The translations under genes and the position numbers were made by a program. From UBA10133 sp964528565 (GTDB lineage Bacteria; Patescibacteriota; Microgenomatia; UBA1400; MFAQ01): DNA of 14,172 bases. Below the pieces are notes generated by a model that saw only the letters and a program-made list of their open reading frames with translations, was not told the origin of the DNA and ran no database searches. Of the stretch, positions 6,234 through 12,493 are shown in pieces (within the stretch, counting starts at the first letter, position 1; every line of letters begins with the position of its first letter). Location of the stretch: positions 1 to 14,172 of the forward strand of contig CAZGSP010000023.1 of the NCBI GenBank assembly GCA_964528565.1, in the 5' to 3' direction.

Positions 6234-6737
6234 ATGACAAATCCAACCAAAAAACAAAAAGACCCGGTACCGGACAGGAACTGGATCAAACCTCCAAACA
6301 CCATAGTACATCAAGGAAGTATCAACTCCCCCCAAAAACTCAGCTACTGGACAGATACAAATGGTCGAGCCAAACTTTATACCAAGGAACAGCTGGCAAC
6401 CTGCAATATTCTGATGAACCTCAACCAGTTACTCGTCCGGTCCCTGCTTCTCTTTGATACTCTCAAAACACTGGATGAAGACACCAAGATCGGGACTCTG
6501 CTCCACCAGGACTACGCCAAATTTGAAGCCACCGAGTCTTCGGCCTTTGACCATTTTGTCAACTTGATGTCTGCCGCCCCGGACATTACTTTTGGTGAGT
6601 TCCTAGGCTATCTTTCCACCAACAGTGATCCTCGGGAATTTATTAAAATGGGACAAAAAAACCTCAAGGAGGTTATCCGGGGAAAAAGTACCCGCATCAC
6701 TAATTTTTATACCTCCGACCAAGTCAAGAAAAGTTAA
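6234..6737 (+). CDS. hypothetical protein of the fibre cassette
   Basis: The 167-residue protein has a polar, basic N-terminus rich in P and K (about 1-30) and a predicted helical core with leucine-rich segments (CNILMNLNQLLVRSLLLFDTL). A C-terminal region follows with FGEFLGYLSTNSDP and a basic end. There is no signal peptide. I chose the ATG at 6234, one base after the stop of the coiled-coil gene; an ATG at 6213 would add seven residues and overlap it. It occupies the same place in its gene set as the 170-residue protein at 9196-9708, but I see no clear sequence match. Function unknown. It is followed by a 104-base gap with a strong promoter. Confidence 0.65.
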   Translation: MTNPTKKQKDPVPDRNWIKPPNTIVHQGSINSPQKLSYWTDTNGRAKLYTKEQLATCNILMNLNQLLVRSLLLFDTLKTLDEDTKIGTLLHQDYAKFEATESSAFDHFVNLMSAAPDITFGEFLGYLSTNSDPREFIKMGQKNLKEVIRGKSTRITNFYTSDQVKKS

Positions 6738-6749
6738 TACGACACATCA

Positions 6750-6778
6750 TTGACAGGCAAATCAGGGTAAGCTATAAA
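6750..6778 (+). promoter_or_regulatory. near-consensus sigma70-type promoter
   Basis: TTGACA (6750-6755) is a perfect -35 box. Exactly 17 bases later comes TATAAA (6773-6778), one base from the consensus -10. Transcription should begin at about 6785 and give a 5' leader of roughly 57 bases before the ATG at 6842. This is the best promoter match in the window and suggests that the second fibre set is expressed strongly and separately from the first. Confidence 0.75.
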
Positions 6779-6841
6779 GAATAAAGGGAATAGATAGATT
6801 GTGTATTTATTAACCTGCAATAATAAATAATAAAAAAATAA

Positions 6842-8620
6842 ATGGCATTTACACCAGCAGACTGGACAGTTTCCCGATCCACAGGAAATATTAGGTATAC
6901 CGGCGCTGACCATGACGGCACAGCAGGTGACTTTGGTGGTACGCCTGGGACTCCTTCTTACCATACCGTCATCGAATTCCACCGCTGGCTCCAAGAGCTA
7001 GCCGACGACGCCGTCGCTGTAGGCAATGATCAGCTCGACATTACCAACACCAACCCTTCGCAAAGATCTACGGATAACATTATCACCCTTATCAACGGCT
7101 ACAACATCGACGATGGGGCCTCCGAACACCTATATGACGGTTCTATCATCCAAAATAACGGCGATGACATCTATGATGGCATCGTCAACTTTGGCAACGC
7201 AGCTGTTCAGATCCAGATCATCCAAAACGGGGCCATCCTTGCCGATGATTGGTGGAACTACAACGGTGCCGGGCTCAACGCCTCATCCACCTCAGGTATT
7301 TCACATCGTTTTATGATTCAGACCAGGTCCGGCGCAGTTGACATCGATTCCCGAAGAATTATCGGTACCTGTCGTCGATTCCTTTACACCTACTCGGAAT
7401 TTACCATCAACGCCACCTCCCGGGGTAATAATGTTCTAGCCCTATCTGACTCCCTCGACCTGAACAATGATACTCCATCTGGAACCGTTGCTGGTTGGAG
7501 CGCCGCTTATACCAATACAGAAGGCTATGCACTACTGGATGTCACTGGAGATGGTTCTGCAAATGAGCCTTACTACTCTACCTGGGATATTGATACCGGA
7601 GTTCATACCTCAATCAATGATTTTTATGAATATACCAAATACCTTTCCAGGGATGGTAGTGCAGCGACTTTGTATGGCATCAGCGGAGAACTATTCAGAG
7701 GCATCACCCATGAGATAGCCCTAGCATCCAGCACCGGAACCTTACCTGCCTTTGGAGCTGTTTCATGGACTGGAGGCACCGCACAAATGCTCGCTGTTAA
7801 TAGCCCGACAGCAGCTACCAAGATGTGGATCCAGCTGCTCACCGGGACAGTTCCGGGTACTGGCGTCGTCATTACTGCGACAGGCGGAACCGCCACAACA
7901 CACGGATCAACTGCTGCTCTTGAAAGAACTATCTCTAAGCCATTCTGCGGTGCCTCAACCGGTTCTGCCCTCATCGGTTCATACGGACTTGGTATAGTTG
8001 CTACCGACTTGAATTCCACCGACAAAGTCTTTGACTTAAACAATACTCAACAAACTCCTCCTAACAATGTCACCAATACTTTAACCGGACTGGTCAGCGG
8101 TGAAGACCGGGTTCTGGTTGCTCCAGGTGACGGCTCTACCACAGATACCAACGGTGATCCTGCCATCATTAAAACTCAAATGACTATTGCTACAACCGCC
8201 TTAACTACTGCAGATGTCACCTCGATAGCAGTTAACGACATTAACCCAGCTACAATGTATCCCCCATCATCCGGTTATATTCGTGTTGTCGATAATTCAG
8301 GTTATGAAAGGCGGCTTCATTATTCCAGTTACGACGCCGCCACCAACATTTTCACAATTGATACTACCGACGGTAATGAGGACTTCAATGTCGTTAATGC
8401 CAACATCGGCAACAATGTTTATTTTGCCTATATCGATCTACTGGCTTCATCCGGCACAGCAAGTTTTACCAGCGTTCACTCATCAGGAACCTTGAATTTA
8501 GTCATTCTTGTTAGAGATGGTGGAGATGTTGGAGGCACTCCGATTAAGCAATATATTTCCCGTTGGACTCAGACTTCCTCCAGTACATCAACCGCTCCCA
8601 TCCTTACCAGTGACTCATAA
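6842..8620 (+). CDS. second phage tail/fibre-like structural protein
   Basis: The 592-residue protein lacks a signal peptide or membrane helix and is rich in T, S, G, N, D and A. The N-terminal half contains segments I recognise as typical of large virion proteins of uncultured tailed phages: VIEFHRWLQELADDA (about 43-57), STDNIITLINGYNIDD, EHLYDGSIIQNNGDDIYDG, ISHRFMIQTRSGAVDIDSRR and TYSEFTINATSRGNNVLALSD. Later come LFRGITHEIALAS, VSWTGGTAQMLAVNS and two short Ig-like stretches rich in TG repeats. The C-terminal part has ISRWTQTS followed by a serine/threonine-rich end. It is not recognisably related to the 618-residue protein except in composition. The leader is A/T-rich without a Shine-Dalgarno sequence. 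The likely role is a tail or surface appendage subunit; homology is from memory. Confidence 0.75.
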   Translation: MAFTPADWTVSRSTGNIRYTGADHDGTAGDFGGTPGTPSYHTVIEFHRWLQELADDAVAVGNDQLDITNTNPSQRSTDNIITLINGYNIDDGASEHLYDGSIIQNNGDDIYDGIVNFGNAAVQIQIIQNGAILADDWWNYNGAGLNASSTSGISHRFMIQTRSGAVDIDSRRIIGTCRRFLYTYSEFTINATSRGNNVLALSDSLDLNNDTPSGTVAGWSAAYTNTEGYALLDVTGDGSANEPYYSTWDIDTGVHTSINDFYEYTKYLSRDGSAATLYGISGELFRGITHEIALASSTGTLPAFGAVSWTGGTAQMLAVNSPTAATKMWIQLLTGTVPGTGVVITATGGTATTHGSTAALERTISKPFCGASTGSALIGSYGLGIVATDLNSTDKVFDLNNTQQTPPNNVTNTLTGLVSGEDRVLVAPGDGSTTDTNGDPAIIKTQMTIATTALTTADVTSIAVNDINPATMYPPSSGYIRVVDNSGYERRLHYSSYDAATNIFTIDTTDGNEDFNVVNANIGNNVYFAYIDLLASSGTASFTSVHSSGTLNLVILVRDGGDVGGTPIKQYISRWTQTSSSTSTAPILTSDS

Positions 8621-8655
8621 AGAAGTATTAATTAATAAATTGTTTGAAAATAATC

Positions 8656-8949
8656 ATGCAAACTTTTGAAGACTTAAATGACCAAATCGTCTACACCTAC
8701 GTGAAATCACGGGGTGAGGCCGTAAAACTAAAGGATAGCGCATTAGAAGCGGTTTCCGCCGGTAAAACCGTCGTCATTTTCTTTGAAAACCGGTATCATT
8801 TGCATCTTGCCCCCGGCCAAGACCCATATCAAGTCCGCCAGGATATCGATCGGTGGGTTACACGGCAACAAAATAAAAAGGGGAATACCGGTTCCGCCAC
8901 CGGTTCTTCAACTTCCGAAACCAAGCGCATCCGACCCAGCCTTCGCTAG
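8656..8949 (+). CDS. small hypothetical protein with polar tail
   Basis: The 97-residue protein has an alpha/beta core (about 1-72; GKTVVIFFENRYHLHLAPG and a helix ending in IDRWVTRQQ). A disordered tail of about 25 residues rich in G, S, T, K and R follows. A TTG four codons upstream could also start it, but the ATG at 8656 is preferred. It sits 35 bases after the second fibre gene and 22 bases before the coiled-coil gene, and it has no counterpart in the first gene set. It might be a small tail-assembly or capping protein; nothing in the sequence proves this. Confidence 0.6.
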   Translation: MQTFEDLNDQIVYTYVKSRGEAVKLKDSALEAVSAGKTVVIFFENRYHLHLAPGQDPYQVRQDIDRWVTRQQNKKGNTGSATGSSTSETKRIRPSLR

Positions 8950-8971
8950 ATTTAGTATTTAATGGTAATTC

Positions 8972-9196
8972 ATGGAAGCAGGAGAAAAAGAGTTAAGAGA
9001 AATTTTCGAAAAGACCACCATTCGCAACCTCCAGGCCATCATCTCGCATAACGACCTAACCCAGAAACTGGTCGGGGAATTGGAAAAAAAAGTCAAAGAC
9101 CTGGATGGTATCATAAGACAATACGATACCAAGTTTGAAAACATGACTAAACAATTGGCGGCCCTACAGACCAGAGTCTATGCAGGAGGTAGCTGA
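8972..9196 (+). CDS. small coiled-coil protein, paralogue of the 5978 gene
   Basis: The 74-residue product is helical and charged, with a coiled coil from about residue 30 to 68 (LVGELEKKVKDLDGIIRQY) and the C-terminus LQTRVYAGGS. It shares LEKK, IR-Y, F--M--QL and Q--VYA-G with the 84-residue protein at 5978-6232. Such short coiled coils are common next to virion structural genes, and trimer or dimer formation is the likely property. The stop codon overlaps the next ATG (TGATG), so the two genes are coupled. The start at 8972 has no Shine-Dalgarno sequence. Confidence 0.75.
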   Translation: MEAGEKELREIFEKTTIRNLQAIISHNDLTQKLVGELEKKVKDLDGIIRQYDTKFENMTKQLAALQTRVYAGGS

Positions 9197-9708
9197 TGGC
9201 CATCTCAATCAATCCCCTGACCTCAGTGATCAATGTCCCCAAGGCAGATATGACCTTAGTTCAAAGCACGCCCACAGAGATCAGACAGCTGGACCTGAAT
9301 ACGTTTAGATTGGCACTAAGAGCCTACGAAGCCGCCGAAAACGGCATCTATCTACTCAAAACCCACAACCACAACACCGAGGTGACCTTGGGCAGTCTTA
9401 CCTTCGCTCGGGTGATCGAGATCCTTCCCCCCTATACCATCACCTTTGAGGACGGTCAGTATGCCGTCAACCTGGTCAATGCCAACAGCAATGTCGCCGA
9501 GAGGACCAATGTCAACCAAGTCTCGGTCAGGTCCTCCAACTCGGCCGGGCTGGTAGCGGCCACTTCCACTGTTACTACAAGTGATGTAAACGCCATCGCC
9601 GACCAGGTGTGGCGCGAGATCTTATCCGACCACACCTCCGTCACCGGTTCGGCGGCCAAGACACTCAAAGACATCAAGACCAAGACCACCTTATCCTCGA
9701 TCAAGTAA
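9196..9708 (+). CDS. phage structural-like protein with VW motif
   Basis: The 170-residue protein resembles a conserved protein found beside tail genes in uncultured tailed phages. It begins MAISINPLTSVINVP, then has TEIRQLDLNTFRLAL (27-41), HNHNTEVTLGSLTFARVIEI (57-76), ITFEDGQYAVNLVNANSNV (82-100) and NVNQVSVRSSNSAGL. The C-terminal part (130-170) has ADQVWREILSDHTS and a GSAAKTL segment, a helical motif often seen in tail proteins. GGAGGT at 9185-9190 gives a strong ribosome binding site five bases before the ATG, which also overlaps the preceding stop. There is no signal peptide, so like the fibres it is not a Sec substrate. The family link is from memory of such sequences and was not searched. 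Confidence 0.75.
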   Translation: MAISINPLTSVINVPKADMTLVQSTPTEIRQLDLNTFRLALRAYEAAENGIYLLKTHNHNTEVTLGSLTFARVIEILPPYTITFEDGQYAVNLVNANSNVAERTNVNQVSVRSSNSAGLVAATSTVTTSDVNAIADQVWREILSDHTSVTGSAAKTLKDIKTKTTLSSIK

Positions 9709-9729
9709 AATCCCCTATCGGAAAAAGTA

Positions 9730-9758
9730 TTGCTATACGTGTAACAATGTGCTCTAAT
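9730..9758 (+). promoter_or_regulatory. promoter of the CHASE gene
   Basis: TTGCTA (9730-9735) and TCTAAT (9753-9758) are separated by 17 bases. The -10 is preceded by TGC, an extended -10 element. Transcription would start at about 9765, 23 bases before the ATG at 9788. Confidence 0.5.
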
Positions 9759-9787
9759 GATCAAGTACCTTATCTTGCTAACCCACA

Positions 9788-10855
9788 ATGACCCTATACT
9801 CCTACCCCAAAATATTTCGCTCCATTTCGCAACAACAGACTAAATATCTCTTCGCCGTCGGTGTTGTCTCCATATTAATGTTCATAGGCACACTTCTGGC
9901 AAGCCATAGTGCCAAATTTGCCCTCGCCAAAAAACAGGAAAGTTTTTTTATCCGGCAGGCAGATCTCCTCGTCGATACCTATCACACCAAATTATCGAGC
10001 TATACGACGATTCTCGATGGTTTTCAGGGATTATGGTACGTACAAGGAGATTACGACTACCAAAGCTTTCATCAATATACCGGTTCGCTTTCCCCTGACA
10101 TCACTTACAACGCCGGAATATCGAGCTTCATTTATCTCAAAGCAGTCCCCAAAAAAGACCGTCTCAGGTTTGAAAGAGCGATCAAAAATGAAGAGAATAT
10201 CCCCACGGCATATTCGTCATATCGGATAAGTCCCGATTCACCGGCGGAGATTCTTTATCCGGTTGTTTATGCCGAACCGATTGATGGTCGGGAAGCCGCT
10301 CTCGGCAGAGACTCCAGTGTTTTCCCCGAACGGCTGTCTGCCATTGAATACTCCCGCGATCACAACGCCCTCTCCACTTTTCCCCCAACGAACCTGATCA
10401 CTACCGGCGAGGCGGGTTTTTTCTTACTTATGCCTTTGTACGATCCCGGATCCCCGATCGAAAATTTAGAACAGCGCCGAATGGCCTTCCGTGGCATCAT
10501 CGCCATCGGCTTCCGCTCCAGGGATGCATTCGCCTATATCTTTGGTGGAACAGAGGACCATTTTCCCCTGTTAGATTTTCAGGTTTATCAAGGAACTACT
10601 CTTGCCGACAAATACCTTTTGTATGATCATGATATTTCTTTCACCGCCCAATCACCCGACCATGAAATCTCCAGAATCGTCGAGGTTCAAGGTCAAGCCT
10701 GGACCGTTAAGGTTCAAAGCAAACCCGCCCTAACCCTTGCAGACAAGGAAGCGGGCCTTCCCCTTCTCATTATGCTCAGTGGTTTTGTCGTGACGATTTT
10801 AATTGTCTCCTTCTCACTTATCCAGAGTTTTCGTTTCCTTCGCAATACCGATTAG
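9788..10855 (+). CDS. CHASE-domain membrane protein without output domain
   Basis: The 355-residue protein has one N-terminal membrane helix (about 20-39), an extracytoplasmic region, and a second membrane helix at about 324-346, followed by only nine residues. The external region matches the CHASE sensor domain (PF03924): GISSFIYLKAVPKKDRLRFE (110-129), then YPVVYAEPIDGREAALGRD (157-175), a helix with AIEYSRDHNALST and FFLLMPLYDPG (211-221). CHASE domains usually sense small ligands and pass the signal to a kinase, cyclase or GGDEF domain. None is present here, and the next gene is tatC, so no split partner lies downstream. It may signal through another membrane protein or simply bind a ligand. 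An extended -10 promoter precedes it. Confidence 0.85.
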   Translation: MTLYSYPKIFRSISQQQTKYLFAVGVVSILMFIGTLLASHSAKFALAKKQESFFIRQADLLVDTYHTKLSSYTTILDGFQGLWYVQGDYDYQSFHQYTGSLSPDITYNAGISSFIYLKAVPKKDRLRFERAIKNEENIPTAYSSYRISPDSPAEILYPVVYAEPIDGREAALGRDSSVFPERLSAIEYSRDHNALSTFPPTNLITTGEAGFFLLMPLYDPGSPIENLEQRRMAFRGIIAIGFRSRDAFAYIFGGTEDHFPLLDFQVYQGTTLADKYLLYDHDISFTAQSPDHEISRIVEVQGQAWTVKVQSKPALTLADKEAGLPLLIMLSGFVVTILIVSFSLIQSFRFLRNTD

Positions 10856-10876
10856 ACAGTCTTTTTCGTAGACACG

Positions 10877-10885
10877 TGCTATATT
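10877..10885 (+). promoter_or_regulatory. extended -10 promoter of tatC
   Basis: TGC-TATATT places the transcription start at about 10892, exactly the GTG start codon, so the message could be leaderless. No -35 box with good spacing is seen. It suggests that tatC is not simply read through from the CHASE gene. Confidence 0.45.
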
Positions 10886-10891
10886 GAATTT

Positions 10892-11638
10892 GTGGCCGAT
10901 CAACCTGCAATTACTATTCCCGAAGGGGAGACTTCCGAATTCGACAGTCTGACGACAAAATATCTTCCCTATCTCAGGGAAATTCAGCGGAAACTCTTTA
11001 TTCTCCTTTGTACCATCCTCTTATCCGGGATCATTGGTTTTGCCTTCTATCAAAAGATCCTCACTTTTGTCATGAACATCTTTGATCTTAAAGGTATTAC
11101 CCTGGTTCTCACCTCTCCGTACCAATTCTTTGACCTTGCGATCAATACCGGACTAGCCACCGGCGTCATCGTCGCCTTTCCCCTCTTTCTCTACTACCTG
11201 GTAGGTTTTCTCAGGCCCGCGCTGGCCAAAAAGGAGTTTCAAGTCATCAAAAACATGCTTCCCTTCTGTCTTTTGTTATTTATAGCCGGTTTTGCTTTCG
11301 GAACCTGGGTGATGCAGTTTGTCATTTCGATTTATTCGGAAACCACTTCCAGCTTTAATGTCGGCAATATCTGGGACGTCGGCCATTTCTTTGCCCAAAC
11401 CATTATCATGGGGCTGTGTATGGGCATGGTCTTTCAACTCCCTATTGTCCTCACCATCCTTCTCAAGTTAAAGCTTATTAAAAAAGCGTTTGTTATCAAA
11501 AATCGTAAGACCGTTTATGCCGCCATTTTGATCATGGCCGCCATTTTGCCGCCAAACGACGTTTTTTCCTTAAGCATTATCACGATTGTCCCTTTATTTC
11601 TCTTTGAACTTACGCTACTATTAAACAAATCAAACTAA
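10892..11638 (+). CDS. tatC: Sec-independent protein translocase TatC
   Basis: The 248-residue protein is the receptor of the twin-arginine translocase and has six membrane helices, the usual length for TatC. Family features visible in order are YLREIQRKL at 27-35 (the HLIELRKRL motif), FLRPALAKKE at 106-115, FAFGTWV, GMVFQLPIVL and PPNDVFS (220-226), then FLFEL (237-241). Compared with E. coli TatC, Glu15 and Glu103, which contact the twin arginines, are kept as E30 and E115, and the external Asp211 as D223. Arg17 is replaced by Q32, and the conserved membrane Glu170 by Q182. The start is a GTG without a Shine-Dalgarno sequence, directly at the predicted transcription start. Four tatA-like genes follow, the first four bases downstream. 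The identification is secure despite divergence. Confidence 0.93.
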   Translation: MADQPAITIPEGETSEFDSLTTKYLPYLREIQRKLFILLCTILLSGIIGFAFYQKILTFVMNIFDLKGITLVLTSPYQFFDLAINTGLATGVIVAFPLFLYYLVGFLRPALAKKEFQVIKNMLPFCLLLFIAGFAFGTWVMQFVISIYSETTSSFNVGNIWDVGHFFAQTIIMGLCMGMVFQLPIVLTILLKLKLIKKAFVIKNRKTVYAAILIMAAILPPNDVFSLSIITIVPLFLFELTLLLNKSN

Positions 11639-11642
11639 CATT

Positions 11643-11852
11643 ATGTTTAACAATATCGGTTCCGGTGAAATACTAATCGTCCTGGTCGTCTTATTCTTTC
11701 TTTTTGGCACCGATAAGCTGCCAAAAATCGCCAAAGGTTTAGGTGAATCGGGAAAAGAACTGAAAAAAGCCAAAAAAGAAATCGAAAACGCTTTGCATGA
11801 CACAATTGAGCCCTCAAAAGAGGGTAATGAGGAAGGGGGTGACCAAGGTTAA
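11643..11852 (+). CDS. tatA: TatA-like pore subunit, type 1 (first copy)
   Basis: The 69-residue protein has the TatA/E plan: a short N-terminus with a glutamate (E9) at the membrane face, one membrane helix (about 9-21), the FG hinge (21-22) and a charged amphipathic helix (KLPKIAKGLGESGKELKKAK), then an acidic tail. TatA multimers form the export passage with TatC. It belongs to the same subtype as the copy at 12025, sharing GESGKELKKA and KE at the same place. It begins four bases after tatC and its stop overlaps the next ATG, so these genes form an operon. Whether it acts as TatA or TatB cannot be decided by sequence alone. Confidence 0.9.
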   Translation: MFNNIGSGEILIVLVVLFFLFGTDKLPKIAKGLGESGKELKKAKKEIENALHDTIEPSKEGNEEGGDQG

Positions 11853-11992
11853 TGAACATAGGATCCACTGAAATAATCGTCGTCGCCATCATCATCCTCG
11901 CCCTCTTCGGCGCCAAGAAGCTTCCTGAACTGGTAAAAGGAATTACCGCCGCCATCAAAGAATTCAGATCTGCTTCGAAAGAAGAAAAATAA
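11852..11992 (+). CDS. tatA: TatA-like subunit, type 2 (first copy)
   Basis: This 46-residue protein is short even for TatA. It reads MNIGSTEIIVVAIIILALFG, then the hinge and AKKLPELVKGITAAIKEF. It contains the classical KKLPEL motif after the FG hinge and an amphipathic helix ending in EFRSASKEEK. It is most like the copy at 12307 (TE-I-V, KKLPEL, GI--AIKEFR-A-K). The ATG overlaps the preceding stop as TAATG, so translation is coupled. The frame is fixed by continuous TatA similarity. Its small size makes it easy to miss in automated calls. Confidence 0.88.
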   Translation: MNIGSTEIIVVAIIILALFGAKKLPELVKGITAAIKEFRSASKEEK

Positions 11993-12024
11993 GATATTAA
12001 TAATTAATAAATAAATAACCAAAA

Positions 12025-12192
12025 ATGTTTAAGAACTTAGGCTGGCCGGAGATCCTTATCATTGCTCTGGTACTTTTGGTTCTTTTCGGTGGAAAGTTTT
12101 TACCCAAAATGGGTAAAAACGTAGGTGAATCAGGTAAAGAACTGAAAAAAGCCACCAAAGAACTCAAGGATGTCGTTACCGAGAAAGAATAA
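12025..12192 (+). CDS. tatA: TatA-like subunit, type 1 (second copy)
   Basis: The 55-residue protein starts MFKNLGWPEILIIALVLLVL, then the FGG hinge, KFLPKMGKN and VGESGKELKKATKELKD. The GESGKELKKA block and the preceding LPK are shared with the first tatA copy at 11643, so this is the same subtype without the long acidic tail. FLPK replaces the usual KLP after the hinge. It begins 32 bases after the preceding gene across an A/T-rich spacer (repeated AATTAATAAAT-type words) that has no Shine-Dalgarno sequence. A strong terminator follows at 12198-12241, closing the tatC operon. Confidence 0.9.
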   Translation: MFKNLGWPEILIIALVLLVLFGGKFLPKMGKNVGESGKELKKATKELKDVVTEKE

Positions 12193-12197
12193 CAACT

Positions 12198-12241
12198 AAT
12201 CCGCCGTGTCACTTAGCTACTGCTATGACGGCGGATTTTTT
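12198..12241 (+). terminator. rho-independent terminator after third tatA
   Basis: AATCCGCCGT (12198-12207) pairs perfectly with ACGGCGGATT (12228-12237) over 10 bp, around a 20-base loop, and runs into TTTTTT. It separates the fourth tatA copy from the tatC operon. Confidence 0.88.
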
Positions 12242-12275
12242 GTAACACATACTATTTTTTTATTTATTATTAGAG

Positions 12276-12302
12276 TATTCTTAGAATATGAAAGGAGGTG
12301 AG
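12276..12302 (+). promoter_or_regulatory. promoter/operator and strong ribosome binding site of the fourth tatA
   Basis: TAGAAT (12282-12287) is a likely -10 box and lies within the palindrome TATTCT-T-AGAATA (12276-12288), which could bind a regulator. The -35 region is T-rich and unclear. AAAGGAGGTGAG (12291-12302) is the strongest Shine-Dalgarno match in the window, eight bases before the TTG start at 12307. If TAGAAT is the -10, the leader would be very short and the Shine-Dalgarno sequence would lie at its 5' end. Confidence 0.5.
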
Positions 12303-12306
12303 AAAC

Positions 12307-12471
12307 TTGTTTCGAAATATAGGTGCTACTGAACTTATCATTGTCCTGGTTGTTTTACTGGTTCTCTTCGGCGGTAAGAAGCTTCCCGAACTGTCCCGCG
12401 GTATAGCCGAAGCCATCAAAGAATTCCGCAAGGCGTTCAAAGGAGATGATAAAAAAGATAAAGATGCTTAA
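12307..12471 (+). CDS. tatA: TatA-like subunit, type 2 (second copy), TTG start
   Basis: The 54-residue protein reads (M)FRNIGATELIIVLVVLLVL, the FGG hinge, then KKLPELSRGIAEAIKEFRKA and a lysine/aspartate-rich tail. It is the most canonical TatA of the four, with KKLPEL and EAIKEFRKA as in Gram-positive TatA. It belongs with the copy at 11852. The start is a TTG, chosen because AAAGGAGGTGAG lies at ideal spacing and the frame begins with the same F-NIG pattern as the other copies. It is transcribed on its own, behind the terminator at 12198-12241, so its amount can be set independently of tatC. Confidence 0.88.
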   Translation: MFRNIGATELIIVLVVLLVLFGGKKLPELSRGIAEAIKEFRKAFKGDDKKDKDA

Positions 12472-12493
12472 TTACTAGGCCAAACGACCTGCA

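Noticed and set aside
7321..7380. Second Tat signal (SRRIIG) in the 592-residue protein
   Set aside because: It is internal, follows a long soluble region and is not followed by a hydrophobic segment.
7624..8043. Minus-strand frame of 139 residues inside the second fibre gene
   Set aside because: It is antisense to a continuous 592-residue protein with recognisable segments and has no promoter or ribosome binding site.
4129..9708. Diversity-generating retroelement acting on the fibre genes
   Set aside because: These elements are common in CPR bacteria, but I see no reverse transcriptase gene and no template/variable repeat pair in the window.
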